Part shown: positions 16,120 to 24,457 of the stretch, one piece after another
Position numbering within the stretch: the first letter of the stretch is position 1
Layout of the letters: the number at the start of each line of letters is the position of its first letter
DNA from: a virus
Reading direction: 5' to 3' (one strand)
Length of the DNA stretch: 34,096 nucleotides
IMG/VR virus record: IMGVR_UViG_3300030685_000062
Span: 1-34,096 of that record
The notes under the pieces: model-generated
The model's database searches: none
The model's input: only the letters and a program-made list of their open reading frames with translations
Told to the model about the DNA's origin: nothing
Program-made: the position numbers and the translations under genes

Positions 16120-18000
16120 CTATGAATCGAGGTATAGTTTGGTGGTACGGAAATCGGCTTCGGTGACAGTGATGCCATCATCGGATAACTCATATTTTAA
16201 TACTTCACTGACAAGAGGCTGACCGTTCAACATTTTTTGTTTGCTGGGATCCCAGTGTAGTGCCTGGTAGATGGACAGGTTTACGGGGAATATCATCGGC
16301 TGCCAGGAGTTACGGAGGACCTGGTCGAATTTTTTCCAAAAGGTTTCGAATAGGCCATTTGGTCCGTGGTATGTCAGGTTGATGGTTCCCCATGGAGTTC
16401 CGGCATCATTATAACAATGTGTAGTTCCCCAGAAGATTTTACCATTGTTCGGGGCTGGATCACTGACACGTCGTCCGAAATGATAGCACAGCATAATGGG
16501 GTTATCGGTTTGTGAATTGGATTGAGTAGTGTTGTTGATGACAATTGATCCGTTGAGATTAATGGCTGGTCCTACGTAAGGCAGCAAAAAGGGATTAATA
16601 CGTGTAGCAGTTGTCCACAGTGGTTGTAAATCCTTTGATGCACCCAAATCGACCTCAATCATAGGCACAGCTTCATCGGGGCTGGCAAAAGGCATGGCGG
16701 TTACATTATCGGCGGCATAATAGTCGAACAGGTCGTCGGCTAATTCGTCAAACTGGAACGCCATGACTCCATGTTCTGTGGTATATGTCCATAAATGATA
16801 GTATCTTAATTTTTTTTGAACGAAAACAATTTGCTCAAAAAAGTCCACGACATGGGATGAATAATCGGGAAATCCTGCGGAATAAGTTATGGGAAGATTT
16901 CCAAAGGATTTGACCATTTCATTGTAGTTCTTAAATTTAGGAGTGCCCAGACGAAGGGTATAATTTTGTGTCAGCTGAACCGTTTTTTGTGATTCAAAAC
17001 CAACGAGCGGGGTATTCTGAATTGTTTTATCGAGCACTAAGTCGGTTGTAACAAGAAAGTCGTTCCAAAAAACTATTTTTATATCGGTACCGGTTTCGGA
17101 TGTAAAAAATTCGCAGGCAAACTTATACCGCATAAAATTCAGAAATTCATTTATCGTTGTGGAAGGCACCAACTGTCCAAGATCGACACATCCATTCATG
17201 AGGGTATCGGCAACATTATTTAATAATACTGCTTTTTGTAGATCGGGATATTTGACCAGGTAATCTTCGTTGAGAGAATATCCATAAAACCAAAACAGGG
17301 TATGTAAAACTGTTTTTAATTTTATAAAGGGTGTGATACCATAACCGAGCGGAATGTCGACATTATTGGAATCGATCACAAATTGTCGTGCTATAATTCC
17401 GGATAACCGATAATGTGACTGGCCATCTGTATTGTAATTAAGTGAATTCGAAACATGATTTAAAAACCCATTCCGGCAGGTTAAATCCACACCGGTACCA
17501 TCTACTTCGCAACATACGGTGAAGACTTCAAATTCGTTGTCAATAACCTGTCCCGACATGACTTTATCGAGATAAAGAACCCATTGTGCAATTTTAGCAT
17601 CAAGTTCAGGAACAACCATATCGCGTCGCACACCGAAACAGGTTTTCAACGGGATATCTTTCATCCGGTTATAGAATTCGGATTCGTCGAATAAAAATGT
17701 ACCGGTAATGCTTCCTGCAGTAAATGGCGTAGGCCGTTGCGCCTGGGTGATCTGAAGGGATACTTCTCGCTGGTAGGTATTTACCTGAATAATCACTTTT
17801 CTTTTAATAACTTGTTTAATGGCTCGATCGTATCGCGCAGGATATCCCAATAACTGGATGTTGTTATCGGTGTATGGAAACACGATGGGTAATGACACGG
17901 TGCCCTGGGTGGTAAGGAAAGGGTTTGACCTTTCGATACTGATAATGAATTTTTCGGGGGTATCGAAAAGGCGGCCGGTGAGTTTATCGATTATTTTCAT
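16120..18000 (-). CDS. Baseplate/tail-tip-like protein, 626 aa
   Basis: This is the first large protein encoded after the tape measure gene. It begins MKIIDKLTGRLFDTPEKFIIS and has an early beta-rich region (VSLPIVFPYTDNN, residues about 35-47), then a central alpha/beta region. Position and size fit a tail-associated or hub protein of the tail tip. No lysozyme or peptidase motif is visible. The assignment rests mainly on synteny, since I recognise no named domain. Confidence 0.75.
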   Translation of the reverse strand: MKIIDKLTGRLFDTPEKFIISIERSNPFLTTQGTVSLPIVFPYTDNNIQLLGYPARYDRAIKQVIKRKVIIQVNTYQREVSLQITQAQRPTPFTAGSITGTFLFDESEFYNRMKDIPLKTCFGVRRDMVVPELDAKIAQWVLYLDKVMSGQVIDNEFEVFTVCCEVDGTGVDLTCRNGFLNHVSNSLNYNTDGQSHYRLSGIIARQFVIDSNNVDIPLGYGITPFIKLKTVLHTLFWFYGYSLNEDYLVKYPDLQKAVLLNNVADTLMNGCVDLGQLVPSTTINEFLNFMRYKFACEFFTSETGTDIKIVFWNDFLVTTDLVLDKTIQNTPLVGFESQKTVQLTQNYTLRLGTPKFKNYNEMVKSFGNLPITYSAGFPDYSSHVVDFFEQIVFVQKKLRYYHLWTYTTEHGVMAFQFDELADDLFDYYAADNVTAMPFASPDEAVPMIEVDLGASKDLQPLWTTATRINPFLLPYVGPAINLNGSIVINNTTQSNSQTDNPIMLCYHFGRRVSDPAPNNGKIFWGTTHCYNDAGTPWGTINLTYHGPNGLFETFWKKFDQVLRNSWQPMIFPVNLSIYQALHWDPSKQKMLNGQPLVSEVLKYELSDDGITVTEADFRTTKLYLDS

Positions 18001-18043
18001 ACTGTCTGAACTTTGATTTGTGTGATTTATGGGATTAATATGA

Positions 18044-18072
18044 TTAAGAGGGGGACAGTGGGGACTGTGCGG
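18044..18072. repeat. GGGGAC-type repeat upstream of the 626-aa gene
   Basis: The gap between the tape measure gene and the 626-aa gene is a GGGGGACAGTGGGGACTGT run plus CGGACTGT. It belongs to the GGGGAC-N3 repeat family also seen at 341-358, 4989-5011, 27555-27580 and 29062-29085. Confidence 0.7.
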
Positions 18073-18076
18073 ACTG

Positions 18077-21000
18077 TTAGCGTTGACCGAGTTTGTAGCT
18101 GTCGTCGACTACTTTTTCGACATATTTGAATTCATGGTAGTTGATTCCGGCTTCGAGTTTTGTATTCTTCAATCGTTCTAACCAATCTTCTAATCCGGCA
18201 ATGAAATTCGAATTTTGAATGTTATTTCCTACCGGTGAATCATACCCACCATCGGCAAAACCACTGTCGGGCAATGGATTGCTGGAGGTGCGTTGGCGGC
18301 GAACGGACTCTATTTTGCGGACCATGGAGGCGATACCTGGAATAGCCATCTCGGGTTGAGCTACTACATATTCTCCTTTATGTTTTTTATTACCACTTTG
18401 TAAAATACCTGCAGGTTCGTATCTTCCCCCAGCTCCCGTATATCCTGTATCTTTGACCGGATCCCAACCACCATCGGCATAACCTTTATTCAGAACATAG
18501 GATCCGGTAGAGGTGGATGGTGAGGACGCGGGGGACGATGAATCGGTGGAAACTGGATTTTCGTCGGGAATTGGGGTGGCGATGATGGTCGCAATTTCTA
18601 AAGCTCCTGCAACGCCTGCTATAATTGATAATGGTATATTAGGAAGTGCTTCAGCGACTGCCCTTGCGGTATTGATGATGGCACTTACTAAGTTTAACGC
18701 CTTTGCACGCTCGGCTGCCTGATGGTCGATCTTGGCTTTTTTAGCGGCATATTCAGCGTCGAAATTTGCTTTTCCTTTATTTATTTTAGCCCAATTTGCA
18801 AGTTCTTTAGCGCCTAATGCTGAAGCAAAATTTGAAGCACCTGACAGTACATTATTCGCTCCTTCGGCGTATTTTAATACGTTGCCAATTTTGCCCTTTA
18901 GCGCATCATCATCTGCTTTTTTATCCAGGGCATCATAATAATCATTTATCTTTTTTATTTCTTCAGCGCCTCCTTTTGCATTATTGACAGCGTCTTGTCT
19001 TTTTGCCAAATTATAGGCTTTTTCTTCTTTTAGAGATTCTTTATTTTGGATCTGTTTGAGGGCGAAATCATAATCAGCATTTTTCAAATTGGTTTTATAC
19101 ATTTCAGCAATATCCTTATCGGTATCCGTAATGTATTTACCAAATGAATCGACCTGACCTTTGATCAGTTTACTGGTGGCTTCGATGGCTTCTTTAACGC
19201 GTTTTTCGTTGTACTTGATCTGTATATCGAGTACTTCACGGTCGGATGATTCCTGATAGGCTGATTTGAGTTGGTTGTATTGTTCGAGGGTTACCAGTCC
19301 TTTGCCGTACGCCTTATCCAGTTCGTCCACCTTTTTTTGTTGGGATGTGCGTACGACTTCTATTTCGCGTTTTTCGGACTCGGCAATTGCCTGGGTTTTG
19401 GCTTCTAAAAGTTTAAGATTGAAATCGAAGGTTTCTTTGGTGGCTTTTTTATCATTATTTTGAGTATCCGTAATAATTGCATTGCTTTCCTTATTTGCTT
19501 TTTCGCGATCGGCTAATTCTTTTTTTAATGTATTGCCATTCATATTTGCGAGGTTCATTTTTGCTCCTGCAATTAAATCGTCAATCGTTTTTTCTTCTTT
19601 TAAACGTTCGGCATTAAATGCTCGTAGTTTCTCTCTTGATTTTGCACCCTCTTCACCTTCTAATTTTGAGTTTTTTTCATAAATACTTCTTGTATATTCT
19701 GATTGAGATTGCTGATATTTTTTCTGGGCTTCTAATCGTTTTATATTTTCTTCAGTTTCTGCAATGGCATCGCGTTTTGTATATTTAAGTAAAAGGACCT
19801 GATCTTCTACAAATTTACGTGCCTTATCACCGCTGATAGAAATGGCATTTCCTAATTTATCGAATTGAGTGACGGCTCCCGGAATGGTAGCTCCAATTTC
19901 TTTTATGACCGTTTTTAATTCGGATTGTTCATTTTTTGAAAGTTTTGTTTTGTCTTTCAACGTTTCATACCGATCGATCAAACCTGAGGTGGTAGTTGTT
20001 AAATCATGTACCGTCAAATTTTGTTCGTTGAAATCTTTGGTTAAGTCTTTAACCGATAATAATTTCGTAAGACCGTCAGAAATTTTTGAAAATACATTCA
20101 CCATTGGAATCCAAACTTTAAGCAAGCCATCGCCTACAGCTTCCTTTACTTCCTCCCATTTGATTTTATTTTGTTGAATTTGCCCCCACTGGCTTTTCAT
20201 GGCGTCAGTGTTTCCACCGGTGAATTTGGTTAATCCTTCCTGAATAATGCGGTAGTTTTCGGCTCTACTACCGGTATCTTTAAATGCAAGTCCTAACTTA
20301 CCAAGTGCCGAACGTGCCATAACTCCATTGACGGTACCTTTATCCACCGCGGTAGCCATATCATCCAATGATTGTCCTGAAGCGGCTGCAGCATCAACCA
20401 TTAAAGGCATTAATTCTAACACCTGCTTTGTTGATAAACCAAAGTTTAACATTTGTGTTCCGGTTTTCTCAATTTCTTCGTGGCTGAAAATACCCATTAA
20501 TTCCTCTGCTTGTTTTGCCATTTCAGCAAGGTCGGAATCACTTCCATGTCCTACTGTTTTAACGGCAAATCCAAGACGTTGCATTGATTTTTCGGCGGCC
20601 AGTGCATCTTCGGTCATTGAGCCAAAAAATTCGCCTACCTTCATTGCACCTGCGAGCACCATCGCCCATCCTGAAAGGGCTGATTCGGCAAATCCTTTAA
20701 GGCTGAATGTGCTCTGAACTTCCTGCGTTTTTCCTTTTAGCAGGTTCATTTGGTCGTGGGTGGCCTTGAGTTGGGTTTCGAGCTTTTTGTATACTTCGGG
20801 TGCCAGGGCTTTGGAGGTGGTATCCATTTGCCGTTGTAGGTCGGAAGCGGTTTTTTTGAGCTGGGACATGGTCATGTTCTCGAGTCCCATGGATTTCTCG
20901 TGCTCCTTGACCAACAGGGTATTGTTAGCGATTTCTTTTGAATTAGTTTTATAGGTGGCCTCGAGGTTTTTCCACTGATCGGTGTTCTTTTTTCCCTGGC

Positions 21001-21151
21001 CTTCGAGGTCGCGCATGGCTTTGCTGATATCCTTGTTGGTGGATATAAGTTCTTTGTTAGCGACATTGAGTTTTTGGATTTCCTGTTGTGCCTGGTTGGC
21101 ATCTATGGAGAGTATCCATTTTATTTGATCATCGGTTAGTTTTGAGGCCAT
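18077..21151 (-). CDS. Tail tape measure protein
   Basis: This 1024-aa protein has a long helical, coiled-coil N-terminus (residues 1-150, Lys/Gln/Asn-rich). A hydrophobic patch follows (ALSGWAMVLAGAMKVGEFFGSM, about 157-178), then a core typical of tape measures (SMQRLGFAVKTVGHGSDSDL, QMLNFGLSTKQVLELMPLM). A second coiled coil lies at about 490-780 and a hydrophobic segment at about 825-860 (LVSAIINTARAVAEALPNIP). The C-terminus is Gly/Ser/Pro-rich. It sets tail length and helps DNA pass the envelope. With about 1000 residues a tail of roughly 150 nm would follow from the usual 1.5 angstrom per residue. It implies a long-tailed (probably siphovirus) particle, since no sheath gene is seen. 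Confidence 0.88.
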   Translation of the reverse strand: MASKLTDDQIKWILSIDANQAQQEIQKLNVANKELISTNKDISKAMRDLEGQGKKNTDQWKNLEATYKTNSKEIANNTLLVKEHEKSMGLENMTMSQLKKTASDLQRQMDTTSKALAPEVYKKLETQLKATHDQMNLLKGKTQEVQSTFSLKGFAESALSGWAMVLAGAMKVGEFFGSMTEDALAAEKSMQRLGFAVKTVGHGSDSDLAEMAKQAEELMGIFSHEEIEKTGTQMLNFGLSTKQVLELMPLMVDAAAASGQSLDDMATAVDKGTVNGVMARSALGKLGLAFKDTGSRAENYRIIQEGLTKFTGGNTDAMKSQWGQIQQNKIKWEEVKEAVGDGLLKVWIPMVNVFSKISDGLTKLLSVKDLTKDFNEQNLTVHDLTTTTSGLIDRYETLKDKTKLSKNEQSELKTVIKEIGATIPGAVTQFDKLGNAISISGDKARKFVEDQVLLLKYTKRDAIAETEENIKRLEAQKKYQQSQSEYTRSIYEKNSKLEGEEGAKSREKLRAFNAERLKEEKTIDDLIAGAKMNLANMNGNTLKKELADREKANKESNAIITDTQNNDKKATKETFDFNLKLLEAKTQAIAESEKREIEVVRTSQQKKVDELDKAYGKGLVTLEQYNQLKSAYQESSDREVLDIQIKYNEKRVKEAIEATSKLIKGQVDSFGKYITDTDKDIAEMYKTNLKNADYDFALKQIQNKESLKEEKAYNLAKRQDAVNNAKGGAEEIKKINDYYDALDKKADDDALKGKIGNVLKYAEGANNVLSGASNFASALGAKELANWAKINKGKANFDAEYAAKKAKIDHQAAERAKALNLVSAIINTARAVAEALPNIPLSIIAGVAGALEIATIIATPIPDENPVSTDSSSPASSPSTSTGSYVLNKGYADGGWDPVKDTGYTGAGGRYEPAGILQSGNKKHKGEYVVAQPEMAIPGIASMVRKIESVRRQRTSSNPLPDSGFADGGYDSPVGNNIQNSNFIAGLEDWLERLKNTKLEAGINYHEFKYVEKVVDDSYKLGQR

Positions 21152-21168
21152 GGTGTTTATTTAAAGAA

Positions 21169-21187
21169 CCCCTAACCCCTAAAGGGG
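21169..21187 (+). repeat. CCCCTAACCCCTAAAGGGG repeat
   Basis: An exact copy of the intergenic repeat lies between the tape measure gene and the 132-aa gene, with the GGATAAGAGTGGGTTAGTAT tail also found at 29313-29332. Confidence 0.9.
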
Positions 21188-21214
21188 GATAAGAGTGGGT
21201 TAGTATGGATTGTT

Positions 21215-21613
21215 TTATTTTTGTTTTAATTGATTTCCGGCTTCTGTTAGTTGGTCGTGAATGGATGTTTTGATTTCTTCAGTAAGACCGTATTTTAATT
21301 CGGGCAGGGTATCGACATAGAGCTGACCCCATACTTTTTTGTTGTAGACTTTTAGGTTTCCGAGTTTCTTCATATCGAGGAACCGGAGCTTCTTGGTGAA
21401 CTGCATGGAGAATAAGGATAATCCCTGATTGGCGGCTATTGACAACGATCGTGACCGTACATCTGCGAGGATGGTGTCGATATCAGGAAACTTTTTACGT
21501 ACATCGTCACCGGCTCCGGCGATGCGTTCGATCTGGATCTTTAGAACGGCATCCAAGCCTTTTTGAACGGTTTGGACGATGAAGGTGTCTTTGATGATTG
21601 TATCGGATATCAT
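21215..21613 (-). CDS. Hypothetical tail-region protein, 132 aa
   Basis: This helical protein starts MISDTIIKDTFIVQTVQKGL and contains KFPDIDTILADVRSRSLSIA and a C-terminal Lys/Gln-rich helix. It is directly upstream of the tape measure gene, where tail-assembly proteins are commonly encoded, but no chaperone signature or slippery frameshift site is evident. It is preceded by the repeat-rich gap and terminator at 21629-21796, so it may need its own promoter or read-through. Confidence 0.7.
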   Translation of the reverse strand: MISDTIIKDTFIVQTVQKGLDAVLKIQIERIAGAGDDVRKKFPDIDTILADVRSRSLSIAANQGLSLFSMQFTKKLRFLDMKKLGNLKVYNKKVWGQLYVDTLPELKYGLTEEIKTSIHDQLTEAGNQLKQK

Positions 21614-21628
21614 ATTTTTTTGATTTTC

Positions 21629-21720
21629 ACAGATTTAAGAAGGATTTACACAGATAAGAAAAGAGATTTACACAGATAAGAAAAGAGTTGACCACAGATT
21701 ACACTGATTTCCACAGATTA
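21629..21720. repeat. CACAGATTTA-type repeat array
   Basis: Four or five degenerate ~20-base units (TTTmCACAGATTwAGA/AAGAAA) fill the gap upstream of the 132-aa gene. The first 34 bases are identical to 164-197. Confidence 0.85.
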
Positions 21721-21765
21721 TGAAAACAAAGATAAATGAATGAGAAAGGGAAGGAAAGGACAGAA

Positions 21766-21796
21766 AAAGCCCCGGAACTTAGAGTACCGGGGCTTT
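21766..21796. terminator. Bidirectional rho-independent terminator
   Basis: AAAGCCCCGG (21766-21775) pairs perfectly with CCGGGGCTTT (21787-21796), with A-rich DNA on one side and T's on the other. It follows the 130-aa gene on the minus strand and should end the antirepressor transcript. Confidence 0.8.
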
Positions 21797-21833
21797 AAAT
21801 AGTAAATAGTAAATGAAAAAATAGTAAATGAAT

Positions 21834-22226
21834 TTATTCTCCTAATCCAAAATTTTTATGAATGGATGCATTGATGGCGCGTTTGCGATCTTCGGCGTTC
21901 ATAGACTTGTAGGAGTCCTTTTTGCTGTCGATGGTGGATTGTCGAAGAGACGCGCTGAGTTCTGCCTGACCGACTACCCAGCCATCGTTGTATGACTCCA
22001 TTTCGGGGGAATCGGGATCGTTGAGGGCGCGTTCGATATCGCTGAGTGATTGTGAACTGATATGACCGCGCAATATGCTGACGGCATGCGACGCGGGTAG
22101 TGAGTGACGGCCACATTCGTAGAGGATATCGAAGGGGGTTTTATTTTCGATATCGAATGGTTTGGACTGTTTTACGGGTTCCGGGATGATTTCGTCATCT
22201 TCGTCGGGATCTTTGAATTTTTTCAT
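21834..22226 (-). CDS. Hypothetical protein encoded after the antirepressor
   Basis: This 130-aa protein has an acidic, Pro-rich N-terminus (MKKFKDPDEDDEIIPEPVKQ). A helical part follows: PFDILYECGRHSLPASHAVS (about residues 31-50), SLSDIERALNDPDSPE, and a C-terminal KRAINASIHKNFGLGE. It lies 16 bases after the antirepressor stop, so the two are co-transcribed and end at the terminator 21766-21796. I do not recognise the family; partner or regulator of the antirepressor is a guess. Confidence 0.75.
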   Translation of the reverse strand: MKKFKDPDEDDEIIPEPVKQSKPFDIENKTPFDILYECGRHSLPASHAVSILRGHISSQSLSDIERALNDPDSPEMESYNDGWVVGQAELSASLRQSTIDSKKDSYKSMNAEDRKRAINASIHKNFGLGE

Positions 22227-22242
22227 GGGGGTGATAGTTAGT

Positions 22243-22851
22243 TTATTCTTCTAAATCGGTATTTTGCATTTCTAATTCTATAGGTTCTGATTCTTCTAAA
22301 AAATCAAGTTTAAACTGATTCTTATTCATTTTATAATCATCGAATGTATAACCTTTCGCCTGATTCATTTTCTTTTTTGCTTCATCTAAATTAAACCGGG
22401 CATCACGAAAATCATGTTGTAAAGTCTGATACTTGTCTAATTGTATTTCAATGGCACGTCCACGAACTTCGACAAATTCGGCATATTCCGAGAAATAATC
22501 ATAAAGCACATTATAACATTGAAGTTTGTACGCAATAACTTCCGGACGCGCTTCATCTTTTACCCTGCTGGTATCAATTGAAAATAACCATCCGAATACA
22601 AATTTAAGAGGTAAACAGAACATTTCATAGTCTTTTCCATCGCTTCCAGTTGCCTTTGTCATAAAGGCAACTGAATTTAATATTTCATCCCTATTTATTC
22701 GCTGTCTCTGACCCTCAAAATCGACACCTAAAGCTTCACAAAGTGGCTTTATAGGAATAATCTTTTTACTCTTGTTTTCTTCGATCACTACAATCGACAC
22801 ACCGTTTACTTTGGCAATTGATCTTTGTTTAATTTCGGGTTTTGTTTCCAT
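22243..22851 (-). CDS. Phage antirepressor (P22_AR_N-type)
   Basis: This 202-aa protein matches the N-terminal antirepressor domain family P22_AR_N over residues about 18-120: IIPIKPLCEALGVDFEGQRQ, then NRDEILNSVAFM, CLPLKFVFGWLFSIDTSRV and YKLQCYNVLYDYF. A coiled-coil-like region (128-165) follows and the C-terminus is acidic. Antirepressors of this kind bind the phage repressor and trigger induction. The likely target is the CI-like protein at 2449, which lacks a self-cleavage domain. The gene has its own -7 element and a 14-bp palindrome (22886-22929), so it is probably repressed in the lysogen. It lies among tail genes rather than with the switch, and is more AT-rich than its neighbours. 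Confidence 0.88.
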   Translation of the reverse strand: METKPEIKQRSIAKVNGVSIVVIEENKSKKIIPIKPLCEALGVDFEGQRQRINRDEILNSVAFMTKATGSDGKDYEMFCLPLKFVFGWLFSIDTSRVKDEARPEVIAYKLQCYNVLYDYFSEYAEFVEVRGRAIEIQLDKYQTLQHDFRDARFNLDEAKKKMNQAKGYTFDDYKMNKNQFKLDFLEESEPIELEMQNTDLEE

Positions 22852-22885
22852 TTTAATTGATTTAGTAGTTAATAATTCTATGATA

Positions 22886-22929
22886 CAAATATAGTGTATA
22901 TAATTATTATATAACTATATACACTATAT
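22886..22929 (-). promoter_or_regulatory. Antirepressor promoter with overlapping palindromic operator
   Basis: On the minus strand TATATTTG (22893-22886) matches the Bacteroidetes -7 element, 35 bases upstream of ATG 22851. It is overlapped by an inverted repeat whose 14-base arms (22889-22902 and 22916-22929) are perfect complements around ATAGTGTATATA. This is the layout of a repressor operator blocking a promoter. No clear -33 TTTG is seen. Confidence 0.6.
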
Positions 22930-22937
22930 ATTTTTTA

Positions 22938-23213
22938 TTATTCATAGAAGAATCCACGGAGTTTTAGTTTGAATTGTGCGATCAGGCTAAGTGAGTTGTG
23001 GAGTTCGACTAATTCTTCATCGCAATAGTTTTGAATGTTGAGCGTGGCAATGTCCTGTATGTGGGATATCGCGGTGACGTATTCTTTTAAGAGCGTCTGT
23101 GAATTTTCGGTTTCGGGTGACATAAATTCGTCGATGAGCATGACCATTTGCAGGTTGATGACTACTCCGTTAATTGTTACCTTGTTTTCGGCTGGGGTTA
23201 GTGTGATTGTCAT
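22938..23213 (-). CDS. Hypothetical protein, 91 aa
   Basis: This protein begins MTITLTPAENKVTINGVVIN, a beta-hairpin-like start, and continues as helices (LLKEYVTAISHIQDIATLNI, ELVELHNSLSLIAQFKLKL). Its start overlaps the stop of the 83-aa gene (23210-23213) as ATGA. It ends just before the operator region of the antirepressor. No known family; probably cytoplasmic. Confidence 0.75.
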   Translation of the reverse strand: MTITLTPAENKVTINGVVINLQMVMLIDEFMSPETENSQTLLKEYVTAISHIQDIATLNIQNYCDEELVELHNSLSLIAQFKLKLRGFFYE

Positions 23214-23461
23214 TGTGGGCCTCCTTTTCTGAATGTGGTTGAACCGGTAGTGATCATGCCACGAATCATCGAAATGGCGGTGGATTCGTTGTTGATCGAT
23301 AATTTGGATAAACGGATAAGCATTATGTTTTCCTGACGACTACGGATAACTAATGAATGAACGGACGTGTAATGAGTTTTGAAAGCACTCCATGAATCGG
23401 TAAATTCAGGAGAAGTGAATGGATATATCACTTTTACGGGTGAAATAAATTGATTGATCAT
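23210..23461 (-). CDS. Hypothetical protein with W-Y-Y-H / LSDNN helical domain (copy C)
   Basis: I chose ATG 23461 because it overlaps the preceding TGA as ATGA, giving 83 aa; an upstream start 19 codons earlier is possible. W24, F27, H30 and H35, a SRQENIMLIRL segment and LSINN at 54-58 align without gaps to the domain in the 161-aa gene at 459-944, which has SRQEGILLGRL and LSDNN at the same distances. This copy is in the late region, 20 kb from the other two. Function unknown, see the finding on this domain. Confidence 0.8.
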   Translation of the reverse strand: MINQFISPVKVIYPFTSPEFTDSWSAFKTHYTSVHSLVIRSRQENIMLIRLSKLSINNESTAISMIRGMITTGSTTFRKGGPQ

Positions 23462-23742
23462 ATTTCGCCCCCTTCCTTTACTAAGCTTTTTTCGAGTTCC
23501 TGAATGTGAAGGGTACATATAATCCCCTTGCTGATCATGACATAAACCATTTCAACATCACTTTGATGGATGGATAAATCAATGCGTTTGTTACCGTTGG
23601 CCATCTCGCTGATAACATTGAGCATGGTTTCACTAACGGATTGTACACGGGCACGTTTGTGGAAAATTTGTTGTAATGAAGATACAACCGGATGGTTCTT
23701 TTGATTTTTAGCCTCTTTGAGACTGGATCCTGTTTTGTTCAT
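23458..23742 (-). CDS. Hypothetical protein, 94 aa, first gene of a small operon
   Basis: This basic-then-helical protein starts MNKTGSSLKEAKNQKNHPVV. A region KRARVQSVSETMLNVISEMA and a hydrophobic helix (VYVMISKGIICTLHI, about residues 66-80) follow. It opens a three-gene coupled operon (94, 83 and 91 aa). Its ATG lies 2 bases downstream of a 16-bp imperfect stem in the leader (23745-23815), so its translation may be structure-controlled. No family recognised. Confidence 0.75.
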   Translation of the reverse strand: MNKTGSSLKEAKNQKNHPVVSSLQQIFHKRARVQSVSETMLNVISEMANGNKRIDLSIHQSDVEMVYVMISKGIICTLHIQELEKSLVKEGGEI

Positions 23743-23860
23743 TTTGATTGATTATTTGGCTTTTATATGTACAAAAAAACGGCTGTACATTTACCGGTCG
23801 CCAAACCATCAATCATAGAGCAGTGCTCAAAAATCGAAAAGTAAATAATACAGCCGTCGT
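23743..23860 (-). promoter_or_regulatory. Structured leader with mutually exclusive stems
   Basis: In the minus-strand RNA, 23815-23800 pairs with 23760-23745 (14 Watson-Crick pairs, one wobble, one mismatch) and encloses a 7-bp hairpin ATGTACA/TGTACAT (23767-23773, 23784-23790). Alternatively 23857-23849 (ACGGCTGTA) pairs with 23787-23779 (TACAGCCGT), which is followed by a run of T's like a terminator. The two structures cannot coexist. A palindrome GAGCAGTGCTC (23818-23828) lies between. It may be an attenuator controlling the operon at 23742, or a DNA-level cruciform or operator. Confidence 0.5.
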
Positions 23861-23884
23861 TTATATTGACGCAAAAAAGGGAAT

Positions 23885-23906
23885 AAAAAAACCCTCTTTA
23901 AAAGGG
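23885..23906 (-). terminator. Rho-independent terminator after the 133-aa gene
   Basis: On the minus strand CCCTTT pairs with AGAGGG (one wobble) over 23892-23906, and is followed by seven T's (23891-23885). It ends the 133-aa gene. Confidence 0.7.
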
Positions 23907-24023
23907 CGTAGTTTTTAAGACTACTCTACATCTGATAGTTTAGCGATGCAAATGTGAGAATAATATTTTAATTGACAAGCATAAGTTTAGTTAAAAGATA
24001 TTATTTGTTTAAATTCTACTCTT

Positions 24024-24425
24024 TTATACAAATAAACTATTTATTTCAGAATATATCCTTTCAGTATATTTCCCTGTTTTCAAAGCAATAATAAATTCCC
24101 TTTCATTATAAATTATTCTGATAAATAATTCAGATAAATTTTTCTTTTTTGCACCCAAAGCTCCACCAATTAATAATCCAATACCACCGGTTAACATACC
24201 TCCTATTAAAGCACCGGCAACCGTTTTTCCGGCTGATCTTGATGTCGCTTTATCAAATGATACATCTATTATATTATCTTTTTTAATAGATATATTTTTA
24301 CTATTATTTAATAATCCTCTTGATTCTAATTCAATAGTATTATTACAATAATCTATATAAAAACTTGCCTTTTGTGGTTTATTCCAACTTGGATGTCCAC
24401 CATCATATTCAATATCATAAACCAT
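24024..24425 (-). CDS. Hypothetical protein with glycine-rich hydrophobic segment
   Basis: This 133-aa protein has a beta-rich PH-like first part (about residues 1-58: YIDYCNNTIELESRG, NISIKKDNIIDVSFD). A Gly-rich hydrophobic stretch GKTVAGALIGGMLTGGIGLL (66-85) continues to IGGALGAKKK, and a second beta region (FIRIIYNEREFIIALKTG) ends it. It resembles small SHOCT/PH-like proteins with a glycine-zipper membrane segment. It is single-gene, AT-rich, has a possible -7 element at 24465-24458 and strong terminators on both sides, so it looks like an independently transcribed moron. Role unknown. Confidence 0.75.
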   Translation of the reverse strand: MVYDIEYDGGHPSWNKPQKASFYIDYCNNTIELESRGLLNNSKNISIKKDNIIDVSFDKATSRSAGKTVAGALIGGMLTGGIGLLIGGALGAKKKNLSELFIRIIYNEREFIIALKTGKYTERIYSEINSLFV

Positions 24426-24457
24426 AAAATTAAATTTAAAGGGTTAATATTATTTGA

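Noticed and set aside
20328-20717. 129-aa plus-strand open frame
   Set aside because: It is antisense to the tape measure gene, whose protein features are clear.
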